Positions 27,737-35,945 of a stretch of DNA of 64,000 nucleotides are shown here, in pieces (position 1 is the stretch's first letter; the number at the start of each line of letters is the position of its first letter). This DNA comes from Curtobacterium sp. MCLR17_036. Lineage in GTDB: Bacteria; Actinomycetota; Actinomycetes; Actinomycetales; Microbacteriaceae. Under the pieces are notes generated by a model that was not told where the DNA came from, searched no databases, and worked only from the letters and a program-made list of their open reading frames with translations. The DNA lies in contig NZ_CP126269.1 in assembly GCF_003234445.2 (NCBI RefSeq), positions 3,162,001 to 3,226,000 on the forward strand, given 5' to 3'. The position numbers and the translations under genes were made by a program.

Positions 27737-28338
27737 CAGTCGACCTTCGCGAGCTGCCCCGAGGCGTGCGAGGTGAGTTCACGGCCGAGCGCGGCGATGT
27801 CCCACGCCCAGAAGAGCTTGCCCTCGACCAGCCCGTACAGGCGGGTGGCGGCGGAGTAGTCCTTCGCGTTCGGCGAGCGCATCACGGCGTCGGTCGACAG
27901 GTCGATCCGGCCCTTCAGCACGCGGCCGACGTAGAGCTCGTTGACGCCCGTCGGGTGGATGATCGCGGCCTCGACGTCGAAGCCGTCGGTGGTGTTGCGG
28001 AGCGCCTCGACGCTCTCGACCGTGCTGAACGGCGTCGGCCCCTCGCCGAGGAGCATCGCCGGGCCGCGGTCGCCGGGCTCGGTCGGCCGGTCGATCCGCC
28101 AGTAGCCCATCTCGGCGGCGAGCGGGGTGTGGTCGTCGTCGAGCAGCCAGGTCGTGGACGAGTAGTTCAGGTACGGCAGGCCGTCGTGGCTGAAGCTGAC
28201 GCGCTGGCCGAACTCGTACTTGCGGACGTCCTCGTCGTCACCGACGGGGTACTCCACGACGCCGGTGCCCTCCCAGACGCCGACGAGCCACGACAGCGGG
28301 ACCAGTTCGGGGGCGAGCCCTTCGGGCAGCTCGATCAA
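27736..28338 (-). CDS. nitrobindin-type FABP-like heme-binding protein (DUF1794)
   Basis: 200 residues from TTG 28338 ([20 protein letters not shown]). The N-terminal LSWLVGVWEGTGVVEYP is the GxWxGxG motif of the nitrobindin/THAP4-like ten-stranded beta barrel that binds heme b; the MGYWRIDRPTEPG and ATRLYGLVEGKLFWAWDIAA blocks agree. Actinobacterial members are annotated as FABP family proteins and may isomerise peroxynitrite. The start overlaps the stop of the 38-residue membrane ORF, supporting TTG as the start. Confidence 0.9.
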   Translation of the reverse strand: MIELPEGLAPELVPLSWLVGVWEGTGVVEYPVGDDEDVRKYEFGQRVSFSHDGLPYLNYSSTTWLLDDDHTPLAAEMGYWRIDRPTEPGDRGPAMLLGEGPTPFSTVESVEALRNTTDGFDVEAAIIHPTGVNELYVGRVLKGRIDLSTDAVMRSPNAKDYSAATRLYGLVEGKLFWAWDIAALGRELTSHASGQLAKVD

Positions 28339-28451
28339 CGCTGACCCTTGAACAGCTTCACGATCACGGTCACCGAGATGAACGCGATCGCGAGCGACGC
28401 CAGGCCGAGGAGGCCGACGTAGAACAGCTCGAGCGCAAGCAGCGAATCCAT
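28335..28451 (-). CDS. 38-residue single-pass membrane protein
   Basis: Small ORF reading [18 protein letters not shown] then an Ile/Val/Ala-rich stretch and the basic end VKLFKGQR. Residues about 4-32 form one hydrophobic helix with two acidic residues (D2, E8) at the outer end and lysines/arginine at the inner end, the expected membrane orientation. Its TGA overlaps the TTG start of the nitrobindin gene, which argues for translational coupling and for the ORF being real. I do not know a function. Confidence 0.65.
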   Translation of the reverse strand: MDSLLALELFYVGLLGLASLAIAFISVTVIVKLFKGQR

Positions 28452-28474
28452 GCCCCGAGTCTACGCGGAGCGGC

Positions 28475-28768
28475 TCAACGCGCCAGGAGCACCACCGCGG
28501 TGGCGAGCACCACGACGAAGGCGCCGGACGACGCGATGCTGATGCGTTCGACCAGACCGTCCTTCGTGGCCGTGATGAGCTGCAGCACGAAGCTGACCAT
28601 CACGCAGGCGACGAAGACGAGCAGCAGCCAGGCGAACGCGTCGCGCTCGGTCAGCGTGAGCACGAGCACGGCGCCGACGACGGCCAGCACCCAGACCGGC
28701 AGCACGGACGTCAGACGGAGGCGACGCTGGTCGAGGGGCTGCACGGGCTCGGTCACGCGCTCCATCAT
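28475..28768 (-). CDS. small three-helix membrane protein
   Basis: 97 residues, beginning [20 protein letters not shown]. Three hydrophobic segments: about 20-42 ([18 protein letters not shown]), 46-68 ([21 protein letters not shown]) and 77-96 ([16 protein letters not shown]), ending directly after the third. Its start is only a guess between two adjacent ATG codons and a GTG 12 bases further in. No family recognised. Divergent from glnR across a 51-bp tandem repeat. Confidence 0.7.
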   Translation of the reverse strand: MMERVTEPVQPLDQRRLRLTSVLPVWVLAVVGAVLVLTLTERDAFAWLLLVFVACVMVSFVLQLITATKDGLVERISIASSGAFVVVLATAVVLLAR

Positions 28769-28784
28769 GGCAGTACGGTCGCTC

Positions 28785-28928
28785 GTGCGCCGCGGACCGT
28801 CCGGCCGGGTGCGGGGTTCCCGACCAGACGGTCGCGTGCGCCGCGGACCGTCCGGCCGGGTGCGGGGTTCCCGACCAGACGGTCGCGTGCGTCGCGGACC
28901 GTCCGGCCGGGTGCGGGGTTCCCGACCA
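28785..28928. repeat. 51-bp tandem repeat, 2.8 copies, upstream of glnR
   Basis: Units begin at 28785, 28836 and 28887 with GTGCGCCGCGGACCGTCC (GTGCGTCGCGG in the third) and run through GGCCGGGTGCGGGGTTCCCG. Copies 1 and 2 are identical; copy 3 has one substitution and ends after 42 bases, five bases before the glnR -10 box. Each unit contains the dyad GGACCGTCCGG. Confidence 0.93.
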
Positions 28929-28932
28929 TCAC

Positions 28933-28938
28933 TAGGAT
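28933..28938 (+). promoter_or_regulatory. -10 element of glnR
   Basis: TAGGAT 35 nt upstream of the glnR GTG, immediately after the 51-bp tandem repeat. The -35 position therefore falls inside the last repeat unit. Confidence 0.5.
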
Positions 28939-28972
28939 GTGTCCACGACGTCATCCACCCCGCGGAGGTCCT

Positions 28973-29656
28973 GTGGCACAGCTCCTGGTACTCACCTCGA
29001 CCGCGCCCGGCGACGTCCTGCCGAGCCTGGGACTCCTGAGCCACCGGATCCGCCACGTGCCGGCCGAGGCCTCGCAGCTGGTGAACGCCCCGCAGAGCGA
29101 CCTGATGTTCGTGGACGCCCGGACCGACCTGGTCAGCGCGAAGGCCCTGTGCAAGATCCTCGCCTCGTCCGGGTCGACGACGCCGATCGTGCTCGTCGTC
29201 ACCGAGGGCGGCCTGACCGCGGTCACGAGCGACTGGAACGTCGACGACGTGGTGCTCGAGACCGCCGGCCCGGCCGAGATCGACGCCCGCATCCGGCTGT
29301 CGTCCGGCCGCGCGTCGAAGGGGCAGTCCAGCTCGAAGATCCAGGCGTCCGGTGTCGTCATCGACGAGGCCAGCTACTCGGCGAAGGTGCGCGGCCGGCC
29401 GCTCGACCTGACCTTCAAGGAGTTCGAGCTCCTGCGCTTCTTCGCCACCCACCCGTCCCGCGTGTTCACCCGCGAGCAGCTGCTCAGCGAGGTCTGGGGC
29501 TACGACTACTTCGGCGGCACCCGCACGGTCGACGTGCACGTCCGGCGACTCCGCGCGAAGCTCGGCGACCTCGAGTCGCTCATCGGCACCGTCCGCAACG
29601 TCGGCTACCGCTTCAACGTCTACGACGACGAGGCCGAGCGCCTGGCGGGCCAGTAG
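28973..29656 (+). CDS. glnR: GlnR-type nitrogen response regulator
   Basis: 227 residues from GTG 28973 with GGAGG four bases upstream. OmpR-like regulator whose receiver (about 1-115) carries [20 protein letters not shown] and the GlnR hallmark [17 protein letters not shown], and whose DNA-binding domain reads [40 protein letters not shown] and [10 protein letters not shown]. Actinobacterial GlnR is an orphan regulator that activates ammonium assimilation genes; its receiver lacks the normal phosphorylation pocket. One base overlaps with mshD downstream (TAGTG). Confidence 0.93.
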   Translation: MAQLLVLTSTAPGDVLPSLGLLSHRIRHVPAEASQLVNAPQSDLMFVDARTDLVSAKALCKILASSGSTTPIVLVVTEGGLTAVTSDWNVDDVVLETAGPAEIDARIRLSSGRASKGQSSSKIQASGVVIDEASYSAKVRGRPLDLTFKEFELLRFFATHPSRVFTREQLLSEVWGYDYFGGTRTVDVHVRRLRAKLGDLESLIGTVRNVGYRFNVYDDEAERLAGQ

Positions 29657-30471
29657 TGCTCCCCGACCTCGACCGCTTCGTCGTCCCCGACGAGGCACCC
29701 CCGTTCTCCGACCAGACCCTGGTCGACGTGCGCGCGGGGCGCGCGACGGTGCTCGGCGACGAGCGCGGGGTCGCGGTCGTGCGCGACGGCGAGCTGGAAC
29801 TCGTGGTCGCCCGGGAGGCCCGGGGCCGCGGCCTCGGCACCGCCCTCGTCGAGCAGGCGCTCGCCCTGGGCGGCGGGGCCGCTGCGCCCCGGCTCGCGTG
29901 GGCGCACGGGGACCACCCCGCGGCCCGGGCGCTCGCGGCGCGGTCCGGCTGGACGGCGGTCCGCACACTCCTGCAGCTCCGCGCACCGATCGCGTCCGAC
30001 GCGCCGGACCCGGCCGTGCCGGACGGCTACTCCCTCGCCGCGTTCCGGGCCGGCGACCCCGCCGACGAGGCCGACTGGCTCGCCCTGAACGCCGCCGCGT
30101 TCGCGCACCACCCGGAACAGGGGCGGATGACCCTGGACGACCTGCACGCGCGCGAGGCCGACGCCTGGTTCGACGGCGACGACCTGCTGCTGCTCCGTGA
30201 CGCCGCCGGGCGGCTGGCCGGCTCGTGCTGGCTCAAGGTCGAGGACGGCATCGGCGAGTTCTACGCCGTCGCCGTCCGGCCGGACCTGCAGGGGCAGCGG
30301 CTCGGCGGCGTGCTCATGCGGGCCGGCACCGCGCGGCTGACCGGTCGCGGGCTGACCGCGGCGGCGCTCTACGTCGAGGGCGACAACGAACCGGCCCTGG
30401 CGCTCTACCGCCGCGCCGGCTTCGCGCAGCACGCGATCGACGTGCAGTACGCGGCGCCGTCCGCCGCCTGA
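29656..30471 (+). CDS. mshD: mycothiol synthase MshD
   Basis: 271 residues from GTG 29656. Last step of mycothiol synthesis: acetylation of the cysteine amine of Cys-GlcN-Ins. Two tandem GNAT domains: a shorter N-terminal one (VVAREARGRGLGTALVEQAL) and the active C-terminal one with WLALNAAAFAHHPEQGRMTL, FYAVAVRPDLQGQRLGGVLM and YVEGDNEPALALYRRAGF, all typical of MshD. Slightly shorter than many homologues in the N-terminal domain. Co-translated with glnR; its TGA stop is the first triplet of an 8-bp tandem array. Confidence 0.92.
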   Translation: MLPDLDRFVVPDEAPPFSDQTLVDVRAGRATVLGDERGVAVVRDGELELVVAREARGRGLGTALVEQALALGGGAAAPRLAWAHGDHPAARALAARSGWTAVRTLLQLRAPIASDAPDPAVPDGYSLAAFRAGDPADEADWLALNAAAFAHHPEQGRMTLDDLHAREADAWFDGDDLLLLRDAAGRLAGSCWLKVEDGIGEFYAVAVRPDLQGQRLGGVLMRAGTARLTGRGLTAAALYVEGDNEPALALYRRAGFAQHAIDVQYAAPSAA

Positions 30472-30548
30472 CCTGCTGGCCTGCTGACCTGCTGACCTGC
30501 TGACCTGCTGACCTGCTGACCTGCTGACCTGCTGGCCTGCTGGCCTGC
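30469..30548. repeat. 8-bp tandem array, 10 units, starting at mshD stop codon
   Basis: Ten head-to-tail units of TGACCTGC (variant TGGCCTGC at units 2, 9 and 10). The first unit starts with the mshD stop codon TGA, and the array ends three bases before a TAGCGT -10 box, so length changes would alter the glnR-mshD 3' end and the spacing of the next promoter. Confidence 0.97.
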
Positions 30549-30551
30549 TGG

Positions 30552-30557
30552 TAGCGT
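30552..30557 (+). promoter_or_regulatory. -10 element after 8-bp array
   Basis: TAGCGT, seven bases before an ATG at 30565. Its -35 position lies within the 8-bp array. Confidence 0.45.
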
Positions 30558-30564
30558 GCGGCGC

Positions 30565-30627
30565 ATGGACCAGGGGGACCGTCAGCGACCGCACGCCGCA
30601 CGCCGAGCCACGGGGGCGGGACGGTGA
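30565..30627 (+). CDS. possible 20-residue upstream ORF
   Basis: ATG 30565 opens a short frame ([20 protein letters not shown]) ending in TGA at 30625-30627 that overlaps the GTG start of the next gene (GTGA). The ATG sits seven bases after a -10 box, so it would be read from a leaderless transcript, and its termination would deliver ribosomes to the GTG. It is Arg-rich and probably has no function as a peptide. Confidence 0.35.
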   Translation: MDQGDRQRPHAARRATGAGR

Positions 30628-31217
30628 ACACGACGATCCCGTCGGTCGCGATCGCCATGGCGGCGATGGTCGCGATCCCGGCCGCCGTCACCGCGCTCGT
30701 GCATCGGGGCGACCGCCGGCGACCGCCGAGCACGCTCGTCGGCGACGAGGCACCCGGGGCGCTCTTCACGGTCCGCGCCCGCCGGTGGCACCCGGTGCTG
30801 CTGCGCGTGTTCGGCATCGTGTTCCTGGTGCTCGGTGCGCTCCTCATGCTGCTCAGCCTCGCCATGAGCGGCGACCCCGAGGCCGCGGGTCCCCTGCTGT
30901 TCGGCACCGCCGTCGGCCTGTTCGGCGTCCTGTTCCTGCTGCTCGGCAACGGGATCGCGCGTCGCCGCATCGAGGGCCACGACGACCGGCTCGTCGTCAC
31001 GCCGATGTTCCGCGCGACGCAGGAGGTCGGTCCCGGGGCGATCTCGCGCATTCGCCCGACGACGAACCGCTTCGGTGGTCTCGACATGCAGGCGAAGGGG
31101 TACCCGGGCACGATCACGGTGCTCGCGACAGACGCCGCCTACCCGTACCTGTGCGCGTGGCTCGACCTGCGGGCACCGGGACCGTGGGGCGAGTTCGTCC
31201 GGTCCACCACACGCTGA
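30624..31217 (+). CDS. uncharacterised membrane protein
   Basis: 197 residues from GTG 30624. Hydrophobic segments at about 5-26 ([20 protein letters not shown]), 61-82 ([19 protein letters not shown]) and 92-112 ([18 protein letters not shown]), then a C-terminal soluble part with [15 protein letters not shown]...[20 protein letters not shown], which looks like a PH-like membrane-associated domain. No family name can be given. Starts inside the stop of the 20-residue upstream ORF; possibly coupled to it. Confidence 0.7.
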   Translation: MNTTIPSVAIAMAAMVAIPAAVTALVHRGDRRRPPSTLVGDEAPGALFTVRARRWHPVLLRVFGIVFLVLGALLMLLSLAMSGDPEAAGPLLFGTAVGLFGVLFLLLGNGIARRRIEGHDDRLVVTPMFRATQEVGPGAISRIRPTTNRFGGLDMQAKGYPGTITVLATDAAYPYLCAWLDLRAPGPWGEFVRSTTR

Positions 31218-31281
31218 CCGCCGTTCACCGCGCGTTCCCACAGCGGCCACCGGAGCCGGTCCGACGGCGGTGGTCGGGTGG

Positions 31282-31287
31282 CAGGAT
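31282..31287 (+). promoter_or_regulatory. -10 element, leaderless-type start of ppk1
   Basis: CAGGAT six bases before the ATG at 31294; no ribosome site in between. The hexamer is non-ideal at its first base. Confidence 0.4.
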
Positions 31288-31293
31288 GTGGGG

Positions 31294-33459
31294 ATGGACA
31301 CCGAACCGCAGCTCGACGGCGAATCCGTCGCACCCGACCTCGACGACTTCGACGAGGTCGTCGAGATCGAGCACGAGTCGCTGCCCTCGGACCGCTACTT
31401 CGACCGCGAGCTGAGCTGGCTCCGGTTCAACCAGCGCGTGCTCGAACTGGGCGAGGACCGCACGCAGCCCCTGCTCGAACGGGCGAACTTCCTGGCGATC
31501 TTCGCGTCCAACCTCGACGAGTTCTTCATGGTGCGGGTCGCCGGCCTGAAGCGCCGCATCGACACCGGCATCGCGGTGCCGACCAACGTCGGCCGTGCCC
31601 CGAGCGACGTCCTGCGCGACATCGCCACGAAGGCGCACGAACTGCAGGACCGGCACGCGCAGGCCTTCATCGGGTCGCTCAAGCCCGACCTGGACGCCGC
31701 GGGCATCCACGTCGAGCACTGGTCCGACCTCGACGAGGCCGACCGGCAGCGCATGCGCGAGTACTTCAACGAGCAGATCTTCCCGGTGCTCATGCCCCTG
31801 GCGGTCGACCCGGCGCACCCCTTCCCCTACATCTCCGGGCTCTCGCTCAACCTGGCCGTGCGGGTGCGCAACCCGAAGTCGCAGCGCCAGGAGTTCGCGC
31901 GCCTCAAGGTGCCGCAGAACTTCTCCCGCTTCATCAAGCTGCCGGACGACAACTCCGGCCGGATGCGCTTCATCCCCCTCGAGGACCTCATCGCGAACCA
32001 CCTCGACGACCTGTTCCCGGGGATGGAGGTCCTCGAGCACCACGTGTTCCGGGTCACCCGCAACGAGGACGTCGAGATCGAGGAGGACGAGGCCGAGAAC
32101 CTCATCCAGGCCCTCGAGCGCGAGCTCCTGCGCCGCCGGTTCGGGCCGCCGATCCGCCTCGAGATCACCGAGGACATGGACCCGGTGACGCTCGACCTGC
32201 TCGTGCGCGAGCTCGACATCACCGAACAAGAGGTCTTCCGCCTGCCGTCGCCGCTCGACCTCGGCGGACTGTTCGAGATCGCGAAGATCAACCGCCCCGA
32301 CCTGCACTACCCGAAGCACGTGCCGACGACGCCCGTGCAGTTCCAGCCGGGCGAACCGAACACCAAGCCGGACCTGTTCCGCGCCATCGCGGCGAAGGAC
32401 GTCCTCGTGCACCACCCGTACGAGTCCTTCGCGACGAGCGTGCAGGCGTTCCTCGAGCAGGCCGCCGCCGACCCGAACGTGCTCGCGATCAAGCAGACGC
32501 TGTACCGCACGTCGGGCGACAGCCCCATCGTCGAGGCCCTCATCGACGCGGCCGCCGCCGGCAAGCAGGTCCTGGCGCTCGTCGAGATCAAGGCGCGCTT
32601 CGACGAGCAGAACAACATCACCTGGGCCCGCAAGCTCGAGAAGGCCGGCGTGCACGTGGTCTACGGCCTGGTCGGGCTGAAGACGCACTCGAAGCTCGTG
32701 CTCGTCATCCGGCAGGAGGGCGGCACGCTCAAGCACTACAGCCACATCGGCACGGGCAACTACAACCCGAAGACCTCGCGCATCTACGAGGACATGGGCC
32801 TGTTCACCGCGGACGACACCGTCGGCAAGGACCTCACGCGGCTGTTCAACGAGTTGTCCGGCTACGCCATCGAGAAGAAGTTCAAGCGGCTGCTCGTGGC
32901 CCCGCTGCACCTGCGGAAGGGCCTGCTGAAGCGCATCCAGACCGAGGCCGCGAACGCCCGCGCCGGCAAGCCGTCGGGCATCCGCATCAAGGTGAACTCG
33001 ATGGTCGACGAGCAGATCATCGACGCGCTCTACCTGGCCAGCCAGGCCGGGGTCCCCGTCGACGTCTGGGTCCGCGGCATCTGCTCGCTCAAGCCCGGCA
33101 TGGAGGGCGTCAGCGACACCATCCGGGTGCGGAGCATCGTCGGCCGCTACCTCGAGCACTCCCGTGCCTTCGCGTTCCACAACGACGGCGACCCGGCGGT
33201 GTTCATCGGCAGCGCAGACATGATGCACCGCAACCTGGACCGCCGCGTCGAGGCCCTGGTACGGCTCACCGCGCCGGACCACATCGCCGAGGTGCAGGAG
33301 CTCTTCGACCTCGCGATGGCGGACACCGCGAGCTCGTGGCACCTCGAGTCCGACGGCGAGTGGACCCGGCACTCCACGGACGATGCCGGCCGCCCGCTCG
33401 AGGACGTGCAGAATGTGACCATGCGGAAGATCTCGGCGCGGAAGCGCTCCACTCGGTGA
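31294..33459 (+). CDS. ppk1: polyphosphate kinase Ppk1
   Basis: 721 residues. Makes long-chain polyphosphate from ATP. N domain starting [20 protein letters not shown] and [20 protein letters not shown]; head domain; then two phospholipase-D-like C domains with the autophosphorylated His region [35 protein letters not shown] and [20 protein letters not shown]. The acidic N-terminal 40 residues are an extension before the family start. Near the pst operon and with a NUDIX fusion directly behind it (GTGA overlap), it fits a phosphate-storage unit. Confidence 0.96.
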   Translation: MDTEPQLDGESVAPDLDDFDEVVEIEHESLPSDRYFDRELSWLRFNQRVLELGEDRTQPLLERANFLAIFASNLDEFFMVRVAGLKRRIDTGIAVPTNVGRAPSDVLRDIATKAHELQDRHAQAFIGSLKPDLDAAGIHVEHWSDLDEADRQRMREYFNEQIFPVLMPLAVDPAHPFPYISGLSLNLAVRVRNPKSQRQEFARLKVPQNFSRFIKLPDDNSGRMRFIPLEDLIANHLDDLFPGMEVLEHHVFRVTRNEDVEIEEDEAENLIQALERELLRRRFGPPIRLEITEDMDPVTLDLLVRELDITEQEVFRLPSPLDLGGLFEIAKINRPDLHYPKHVPTTPVQFQPGEPNTKPDLFRAIAAKDVLVHHPYESFATSVQAFLEQAAADPNVLAIKQTLYRTSGDSPIVEALIDAAAAGKQVLALVEIKARFDEQNNITWARKLEKAGVHVVYGLVGLKTHSKLVLVIRQEGGTLKHYSHIGTGNYNPKTSRIYEDMGLFTADDTVGKDLTRLFNELSGYAIEKKFKRLLVAPLHLRKGLLKRIQTEAANARAGKPSGIRIKVNSMVDEQIIDALYLASQAGVPVDVWVRGICSLKPGMEGVSDTIRVRSIVGRYLEHSRAFAFHNDGDPAVFIGSADMMHRNLDRRVEALVRLTAPDHIAEVQELFDLAMADTASSWHLESDGEWTRHSTDDAGRPLEDVQNVTMRKISARKRSTR

Positions 33460-34403
33460 GCGGCGGTTCCGCGGGCCCGGTCGTGGCCGGGGGCGCCGTC
33501 GTCTGGCGCGAGGAGGAAGGCACGCCCCTCGTGCTGCTCATCCACCGCGACCACCACAAGGACGTCTCACTGCCCAAGGGCAAGGTCGACCCAGGCGAGG
33601 CCGTACCGACCACCGCGGTGCGCGAGATCGCCGAGGAGACCGGGTACCGCGTGCACCTCGGCGCGCCGCTCGGCACCGCCGAGTACGTCCTGCCGAACGG
33701 CCGCGACAAGGTCGTGCACTACTGGGCCGCGCGGGTGTCCGCGAAGGAGTACGCCCGGGCCGGCGCGTTCACGCCGAACCACGAGGTCGCCGCGCTCGAG
33801 TGGGTCACGATCGACGACGCCCGGAACCGCCTGACGTACGAGCGCGACGTCGCGATCCTCGACCGGTTCGCCGAGCGCGCCGCCGCGGGTCAGCACCGCA
33901 CGTTCGCGCTCATCGCCCTGCGGCACGCGAAGACCGTGCCCGGCTCGGAGTGGAACGGCCCGGACGCGACCCGCCCGCTCCTGCCGGTGGGACGGTCCCA
34001 GGCGAAGGCCGCCGCCCCCGCGGTCGCGGCGTTCGGCCCGAAGAAGATCGTGTCGAGCACCGCCGCCCGCTGCCTGGCCACCGTCGAGCCGCTGTCGGCG
34101 ACGACGAAGGTCGGGGTCGCGAGCACCGCGGACATCAGCCAGGACGCCCACGACCGCGGCGCGGCCGACGTCAAGGGCGTCGTGCGCCGCCGCCTCGACA
34201 AGGGCAAGACCGTCGTGCTCTGCTCGCACGGGCCCGTGCTGCCCGACCTCATCGCACGGATCGCCACCGCGACCGCGGACGACTCCGGCCGGTTCGACCT
34301 GCGCCGGGCCGCGATGCTCTCGGTCGGCGACTTCTCCGTGATGCACATCGCCGACGGCACCCTCGTCGCCGTCGAGACGCACCGCAACACCGTCCCGGCG
34401 TAG
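33456..34403 (+). CDS. NUDIX hydrolase fused to histidine phosphatase (MutT1-like)
   Basis: 315 residues from GTG 33456. N-terminal NUDIX domain (about 1-145) with the box [24 protein letters not shown]-terminal histidine-phosphatase domain (about 148-315) with the RHG-like motif [14 protein letters not shown] and a second His in [11 protein letters not shown]. The two-domain design is that of mycobacterial MutT1, which hydrolyses diadenosine polyphosphates and 8-oxo-GTP. The usual RHG is RHA here. Co-translated with ppk1, so a role in nucleotide-polyphosphate turnover is plausible. Ends before a 313-base gap. Confidence 0.92.
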   Translation: MSGGSAGPVVAGGAVVWREEEGTPLVLLIHRDHHKDVSLPKGKVDPGEAVPTTAVREIAEETGYRVHLGAPLGTAEYVLPNGRDKVVHYWAARVSAKEYARAGAFTPNHEVAALEWVTIDDARNRLTYERDVAILDRFAERAAAGQHRTFALIALRHAKTVPGSEWNGPDATRPLLPVGRSQAKAAAPAVAAFGPKKIVSSTAARCLATVEPLSATTKVGVASTADISQDAHDRGAADVKGVVRRRLDKGKTVVLCSHGPVLPDLIARIATATADDSGRFDLRRAAMLSVGDFSVMHIADGTLVAVETHRNTVPA

Positions 34404-34588
34404 CGCGCGCCGGCGCCGTGCCGCGCGCCCGTGCGCCCGTCGCGCCCGCACCCGTCGTGCCCGCGCGCCCGCGCCCGTCGCGCCCGCCCGCGATCATGCG
34501 TCTGCATGTTCCGAACACGCGCACAGTGCTCCCGATCCTGCTCCCCGCGCGGGTGCGGCGCACGCCGCCCGGTCCGGGACAACCCCTC
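34404..34588. other. simple-sequence intergenic region before pstS
   Basis: Low-complexity GCGCCCGTCGCGCCCG-type stretch (34404-34490), then CATGC-GTCT-GCATG dyad at 34494-34507. No gene. The pstS PHO box begins at 34589. Confidence 0.6.
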
Positions 34589-34628
34589 GTTCACCTGCCG
34601 TTCACCAACGCGGGTGGGTCCCGTCACC
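34589..34628 (+). promoter_or_regulatory. PHO box of pstSCAB operon
   Basis: GTTCACCTGCC (34589-34599) followed directly by GTTCACCAACG (34600-34610), two near-perfect 11-nt units; after one skipped period, CGTCACC at 34622 falls in the same 11-nt phase. The expected binding site of the RegX3/PhoP-type regulator encoded at 21336. Confidence 0.85.
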
Positions 34629-34637
34629 TCGCGTCCC

Positions 34638-34643
34638 TACAGT
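34638..34643 (+). promoter_or_regulatory. -10 element of pstS promoter
   Basis: TACAGT, 27 nt after the second PHO unit. A canonical -35 is missing (TGGGTC at the expected place), as usual for promoters activated by a PHO-box-bound regulator. Leader about 67 nt with a GAAGGGA ribosome site. Confidence 0.6.
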
Positions 34644-34716
34644 CGCTCCCGGGTCAGCACCGGCCCACGGGACCAGCAGCGGTCCCACCTGCAATGACAT
34701 TCCCGAAGGGACCCCT

Positions 34717-35817
34717 GTGAACATCAAGCGAATCGGTTCGATCGCAGCAATCGCGATCGCCGGCGCAGTCGTGCTCTCCTCCTGCGCGGCGAACGAGGAC
34801 GCTGGCAACGGCGCCTCCTCCGGCTCGGGCACCAGCTCCGACCTCACCGGCACCCTGACCGCTTCCGGCTCGTCGGCGCAGGGCACCGCGCAGGCGACCT
34901 GGGCCGCCGGCTTCCAGGACATGGCCTCCGGCGTGACGGTCAACTACTCGCCGGACGGCTCCGGCGCCGGGCGCGAGAACTTCATGTCGGGCGCATCGGA
35001 CTTCGCCGGCTCGGACGCCGCGCTGAAGGACGAGGAGCTCTCGGGCACGTTCGAGGCGTGCGCCGCGGACTCCAAGGGCATCGACATCCCGGTCTACATC
35101 TCCCCGATCGCCATCGCCTACAAGGTGGACGGTGTCAGCGACCTGACCCTCGACGCGAAGACCATCGCGGGCATCTTCTCGGGCAAGATCACCAAGTGGG
35201 ACGACTCGCAGATCGCCGACCTGAACGACGGCGTCGACCTGCCGGACGCGGACATCACGGTCGTGCACCGCTCCGACGACTCGGGCACCACGCAGAACTT
35301 CTCCGAGTACGTCTCGGCGAACGCCGGCGACGTCTGGACCGAAGAGCCGAGCCAGACCTTCCCGTACTCGGTCGGCGACGCGGCCAAGGGCACCTCGGGT
35401 GTCGCCTCGGCCATGGGCAGCGCCTCGAACGCGATCACCTACATCGACGACTCGGGCGCCGGTTCGCTCGACAAGGCGAAGCTCATGGTCGGCGACAAGG
35501 CCACCGAGCTCTCGGCCGAGGGCGCTGCCCAGGTCGTCGCCGACTCCGACCTCGTGTCGGGCCGTGAGGACAACGACCTTGCGATCTCCATCGACCGCAA
35601 GGACACCGCCGACGGCGCCTGGCCGCTCGTCCTCGTCTCCTACGCCATCGCGTGCCAGGAGTACAAGGACGCCGACAAGGCCGCGCTGGTGAAGGGCTAC
35701 CTCGACTACGTCGTCAGCAGCGAGGCGCAGGACGCCGCCGCCAAGGAGGCCAAGTCGGCTCCGCTGTCGGACGACCTCGCCGAGAAGGCCAAGGCCGCGG
35801 TCGACTCGATCAAGTAG
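34717..35817 (+). CDS. pstS: phosphate-binding lipoprotein PstS
   Basis: 366 residues from GTG 34717. Signal peptide MNIKRIGSIAAIAIAGAVVL then lipobox LSSC (C24). Periplasmic-binding-type fold with phosphate-contact motifs TASGSSAQGTAQATW, YSPDGSGAGRENFMSGASDFAGSD and VVHRSDDSGTTQNFSEY. Captures phosphate for PstCA. Very strong codon bias (GAC, AAG, GCC), consistent with high expression. First gene of pstSCAB; a 17-bp hairpin right after its stop probably reduces read-through into pstC. Confidence 0.96.
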   Translation: MNIKRIGSIAAIAIAGAVVLSSCAANEDAGNGASSGSGTSSDLTGTLTASGSSAQGTAQATWAAGFQDMASGVTVNYSPDGSGAGRENFMSGASDFAGSDAALKDEELSGTFEACAADSKGIDIPVYISPIAIAYKVDGVSDLTLDAKTIAGIFSGKITKWDDSQIADLNDGVDLPDADITVVHRSDDSGTTQNFSEYVSANAGDVWTEEPSQTFPYSVGDAAKGTSGVASAMGSASNAITYIDDSGAGSLDKAKLMVGDKATELSAEGAAQVVADSDLVSGREDNDLAISIDRKDTADGAWPLVLVSYAIACQEYKDADKAALVKGYLDYVVSSEAQDAAAKEAKSAPLSDDLAEKAKAAVDSIK

Positions 35818-35825
35818 CACCCTGA

Positions 35826-35869
35826 GTGCCCGGACGCCGGTCCCACCCACCTGACCGGCGTCCGGGCAC
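35826..35869 (+). terminator. 17-bp hairpin between pstS and pstC
   Basis: GTGCCCGGACGCCGGTC pairs perfectly with GACCGGCGTCCGGGCAC over a ten-base loop, eight bases after the pstS stop. No T tract. Likely a partial terminator or mRNA stabiliser giving more PstS than PstCAB. Confidence 0.75.
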
Positions 35870-35945
35870 TTCGCCCGTCCACCGGGCGTCCAGCCCCACA
35901 CCCCCGAACCGTCGCCTCCCCCGGCGTTCCTCCGACAGGAGTCCC

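Noticed and set aside
28785..28928. CRISPR array
   Set aside because: Repeats are contiguous with no unique spacers; likewise the 16-bp and 8-bp arrays. No cas gene is present.
28475..29986. Minus-strand frame with 17-residue repeats [17 protein letters not shown]
   Set aside because: Product of the 51-bp tandem repeat in a frame antisense to glnR; the true gene is the 97-residue membrane protein at its end.
30314..31117. Minus-strand frame with PAGQQVSRSAGQQ repeats
   Set aside because: The repeated peptide is just the 8-bp TGACCTGC array read in all frames; no homology or ribosome site.
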